Assembly (NCBI GenBank): GCA_017458545.1
Contig: JAFTBA010000212.1
Coordinates: 1 to 9,194, forward strand
Direction of reading: 5' to 3'
Origin: Synergistaceae bacterium
GTDB lineage: Bacteria; Synergistota; Synergistia; Synergistales; Aminobacteriaceae
DNA: 9,194 nucleotides
Shown here: positions 6,938 through 9,194 of the stretch, one piece after another
Position numbering within the stretch: position 1 is the first letter of the stretch
Layout: every line of letters starts with the position of its first letter
Program-made: the position numbers and the translations under genes
Notes under the pieces: model-generated
Seen by the model: only the letters and a program-made list of their open reading frames with translations
Database searches by the model: none
What the model was told of the DNA's origin: nothing

Positions 6938-9194
6938 TTGAGAAACTGTATTCGTTATTCGTTATGTTTATTCCTGCTGCTTCTTCTCGGCGCAGGATCG
7001 TGTTCCGCAGTAACAATTCCCGGTTATGACGGCAGCACCGCCGCGTTAAGTCAAATCGGCGACATAATCCGTCACGTCAGGGGGTTCACCTCAAGAGACC
7101 TCACTCTCGATAAAGAGTCCATGCTGCTCCTGAAAGTTGAAGGCTGCGACATTGATGTTGCTGAATTTTCTATGCCTGGCATAAAATATGATTCTCTTCT
7201 TTACAGCTTTGACGTTAACGGCAAGAGCGGAACTGTTACCGGAGAATCAAAAGAGGAACTCAATTATTTTAGTCCCGGATTTCATCGTGTTACCGGGGCA
7301 GTGCCTTTAGCTGCATTGCCTTTTAACTCACAGAGAGGGGCAAATGGCATCATGCCTATGCACATCGCCGCTTCTGACTACGGCTACGAGGATGGGGAAC
7401 TTTGCTTCAAAACCAACAACGATAAAGGCTCTCTCCACATTGACACTTCCATGACGGGCGGCTTTAATAGTTCGCAGAGAATACCCCAAGTCTTAGGGCC
7501 GCTCTGGAAAGCATTGAACCGAAGTCTGGATAACAACGTGATTACTGACATCAAAAACGGAATGACCGCAAAGAGTTCTAACCTTAATATTTCCGCAGTG
7601 CTTGTACAGGAAAAAGCAAATGTACATGTTTATTTCGTTGCTCTTCAGGAAGACAGCAGCGGATCTCTCGGTGTTACGGCAATTCCCTGCGAATACTCTC
7701 AGGCCATACCCGATGACAGCCTTCCGGCTTTCCTTCCGAATCAAAACGAAAGTGCGACCACGAATTTCCCTGCGGCCATAGCGATAGGAGATTTCGACAA
7801 TGACGGCTTCAAGAATGAGGTTGCTTTGGTCTGGTCGGACATTGACCATGTATATCTGAGAGTCATTCAGCTTGTTCACGACGGCACTGACTTAAATGAT
7901 ACTCAGTTCTCAGCCCGTGAGATTTACTCCTCGACAATTCACGATTACGATTACAGCATGAATGACGGGGGCAGGGGTATCGGCAAAAGTCTGGACGGCG
8001 TGAGTGCGTTATATTCCGTTTCGGTTACGGCAGGAGACTTTGACGGCGACAGAAAAGATGAGTTCGCAGTCGTGTTCAGGGATAACAAACCCGATTTCGA
8101 TATTTACAGTCATTCATTCATTGTGAAAGATGTTACCGATACAAAATTTGAGAGCAGCGTAAAAAGAATAATGACTTTTGAGGGGCTTACCGGCAGGATA
8201 CATGTTGTAACCCACAAATGGAACGGAACAACTTTCAAGACGGATGAGCAGACTCAGAATTACGTTTCCTGCAATGTCAGCGGCAACAGTGCTCACTATG
8301 AGCGGCCGAACCGTTACAGTTGGAATGAGGATAATTTTGTGAGAGACTACAATATCCCCATTGCCGTCAAATCCATAACGGCTGACATGAACGGCGACGG
8401 AAGGGATGATGTCGTAACGCTGGTAATGTGTCTGCGTTTCAAAACACATGAAACATCTTACTCTGTTTATGATTCCCATTTTTCGCATCAGGACTACGGC
8501 GGATTTGATTCCTTCAGCGTTGCAGGCTGTGTTGATGTGTGGAAGTATGACGGAGGAAGCATTGCGCCTAAACCGCTTCCCTCTTTGCTGACTGTAACTA
8601 CAGCGGATTATCAGGGCGGACAGAATGACGGCCGGCGCGGCTCCAATGTTCAGACTCTCTCGCCGTGGCAGGTACAAGATTTCCGAGCCTCCGGTGCCAA
8701 CAGCACGACCATTTTCAGAATGACACGCGCCATGCTCTACGAAATGGTAACAAGGGACAAGGCAAATTATTATCAGTTCTTCAACCGCGAGTTTGATGTC
8801 ATGGCAGGAAAATTCACGGGCACTTTAGGAGATGTTACGACAGTAGACGATTTGGTAATTGTGCATCCCGTTATCGCTTGGGACGACACAATCAAGAACG
8901 ACAGCAAAAACCTCGTCAGGAGCGCGGTTTCTGTAGTGTCGGGCATATACGGAAATTCCGATAATCTACATACAGAAAAACTTACCGAAGCGGAAGACCG
9001 CAACTGCTATTTAGGCATTATGCCTGCAAATTTTCTCGGTGAGGGCGTAACACTCGGCACCCCTGTGAAAATCGTTTCTGAACATGACTTGGATTATACT
9101 GCAATACTTCAGGCTGTTCCGTATCACGTTGACAATCTCACTGCAGACGGTAAATCGCTGGCAAAACAGCCGAGAAATTTCACACTGAGGCTTG
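6938..9194 (+). CDS. Large exported FG-GAP (integrin alpha / VCBS-like) repeat protein (C-terminus outside window)
   Basis: The frame is open from TTG 6938 to the right edge (752 codons, no stop). Residues 1-24 form a signal peptide: R2 and R6, then a leucine-rich core LCLFLLLLLGAG, with likely cleavage after C-S-A. Cys22 with AGS before it is a poor lipobox, so a lipoprotein is possible but less likely. Residues about 25-270 are an unrecognised N-terminal region. FG-GAP-type motifs with calcium-loop Asp/Asn follow: AIAIGDFDNDGFKNE (about 279-293), VTAGDFDGDRKDE (about 362-374), SITADMNGDGRDD (about 478-490), and a degenerate VMAGKFTGTLGD...DDLVIV at about 620. The spacing suggests blades of a beta-propeller with long insertions. 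The end seen here (ILQAVPYHVDNLTADGK) begins a region past the propeller. It is likely secreted or surface-exposed, binding calcium and a ligand. I cannot name the ligand. It is 29 bases from the upstream small gene and probably in the purC-purF transcript. Confidence 0.88.
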   Translation, partial: MRNCIRYSLCLFLLLLLGAGSCSAVTIPGYDGSTAALSQIGDIIRHVRGFTSRDLTLDKESMLLLKVEGCDIDVAEFSMPGIKYDSLLYSFDVNGKSGTVTGESKEELNYFSPGFHRVTGAVPLAALPFNSQRGANGIMPMHIAASDYGYEDGELCFKTNNDKGSLHIDTSMTGGFNSSQRIPQVLGPLWKALNRSLDNNVITDIKNGMTAKSSNLNISAVLVQEKANVHVYFVALQEDSSGSLGVTAIPCEYSQAIPDDSLPAFLPNQNESATTNFPAAIAIGDFDNDGFKNEVALVWSDIDHVYLRVIQLVHDGTDLNDTQFSAREIYSSTIHDYDYSMNDGGRGIGKSLDGVSALYSVSVTAGDFDGDRKDEFAVVFRDNKPDFDIYSHSFIVKDVTDTKFESSVKRIMTFEGLTGRIHVVTHKWNGTTFKTDEQTQNYVSCNVSGNSAHYERPNRYSWNEDNFVRDYNIPIAVKSITADMNGDGRDDVVTLVMCLRFKTHETSYSVYDSHFSHQDYGGFDSFSVAGCVDVWKYDGGSIAPKPLPSLLTVTTADYQGGQNDGRRGSNVQTLSPWQVQDFRASGANSTTIFRMTRAMLYEMVTRDKANYYQFFNREFDVMAGKFTGTLGDVTTVDDLVIVHPVIAWDDTIKNDSKNLVRSAVSVVSGIYGNSDNLHTEKLTEAEDRNCYLGIMPANFLGEGVTLGTPVKIVSEHDLDYTAILQAVPYHVDNLTADGKSLAKQPRNFTLRL

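Noticed and set aside
6938..7010. Lipoprotein signal at Cys22 of the FG-GAP protein
   Set aside because: The residues before the cysteine (A-G-S) fit the lipobox poorly because a Leu/Val/Ile at -3 is missing. A standard signal peptidase site after C-S-A fits better, though a lipoprotein cannot be fully excluded.
6763..7029. 88-codon plus-strand frame spanning the purF/FG-GAP junction
   Set aside because: It crosses both the small RHH-like gene and the start of the FG-GAP gene in another frame, lacks a ribosome binding site, and its product looks like random arginine/serine-rich sequence.
7493..9003. Minus-strand frames of 76-187 codons under the FG-GAP gene
   Set aside because: They are antisense to a long frame with a signal peptide and calcium-binding repeat motifs. 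They show no family motif and no upstream ribosome binding site.

Overview
The window looks like a chromosomal segment from a moderate-GC anaerobic bacterium. It holds five genes and no RNA genes, insertion sequences, CRISPR arrays or obvious transposition scars. My best guess at the organism is a gut- or rumen-type lineage such as Synergistaceae or a Clostridia relative. The guess rests on a large exported papain-like protease with a lectin-like domain and tandem Ig repeats, a huge exported FG-GAP protein, and a Bacillus-type iron-sulfur PurF with a short propeptide. It is inference from domain architecture and memory, not a database match.

Left half (minus strand, positions 1-4283): one very long open frame starts at 4283 and runs off the left edge, with at least 1427 codons. 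It encodes a signal peptide, a C1A (papain-family) cysteine peptidase with an intact Gln/Cys/His/Asn active site, a region that looks like the lectin-like domain often attached to bacterial C1A peptidases, about nine tandem putative Ig (He_PIG-type) repeats, and a Ser/Thr/Glu-rich linker. The C-terminus is outside the window. All short plus-strand frames in this region are antisense shadows of it.

Centre (4284-4640): an 87-base divergent intergenic region is followed by a 67-residue, two-helix membrane protein of unknown function. A 66-base gap with a good -10 box then leads into the purine genes.

Right half (plus strand, 4641-9194): purC (SAICAR synthase), purF (glutamine PRPP amidotransferase), a 56-residue ribbon-helix-helix/antitoxin-like protein and a very large exported FG-GAP repeat protein are packed as a probable operon. 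purC and purF overlap by 8 bases. purF and the small gene overlap by 4 bases (GTGA). The small gene is 29 bases from the FG-GAP gene, which starts at a TTG behind a strong Shine-Dalgarno sequence and runs off the right edge.

PurF and PurC catalyse the first committed step and a later step (CAIR to SAICAR) of IMP synthesis. Two things are unexpected: an apparently toxin-less antitoxin-like gene translationally coupled to purF, and a giant secreted beta-propeller-like protein in the same transcription unit. Two of the three largest genes (the protease and the FG-GAP protein) run off the window edges and can only be seen by following open frames to the ends.
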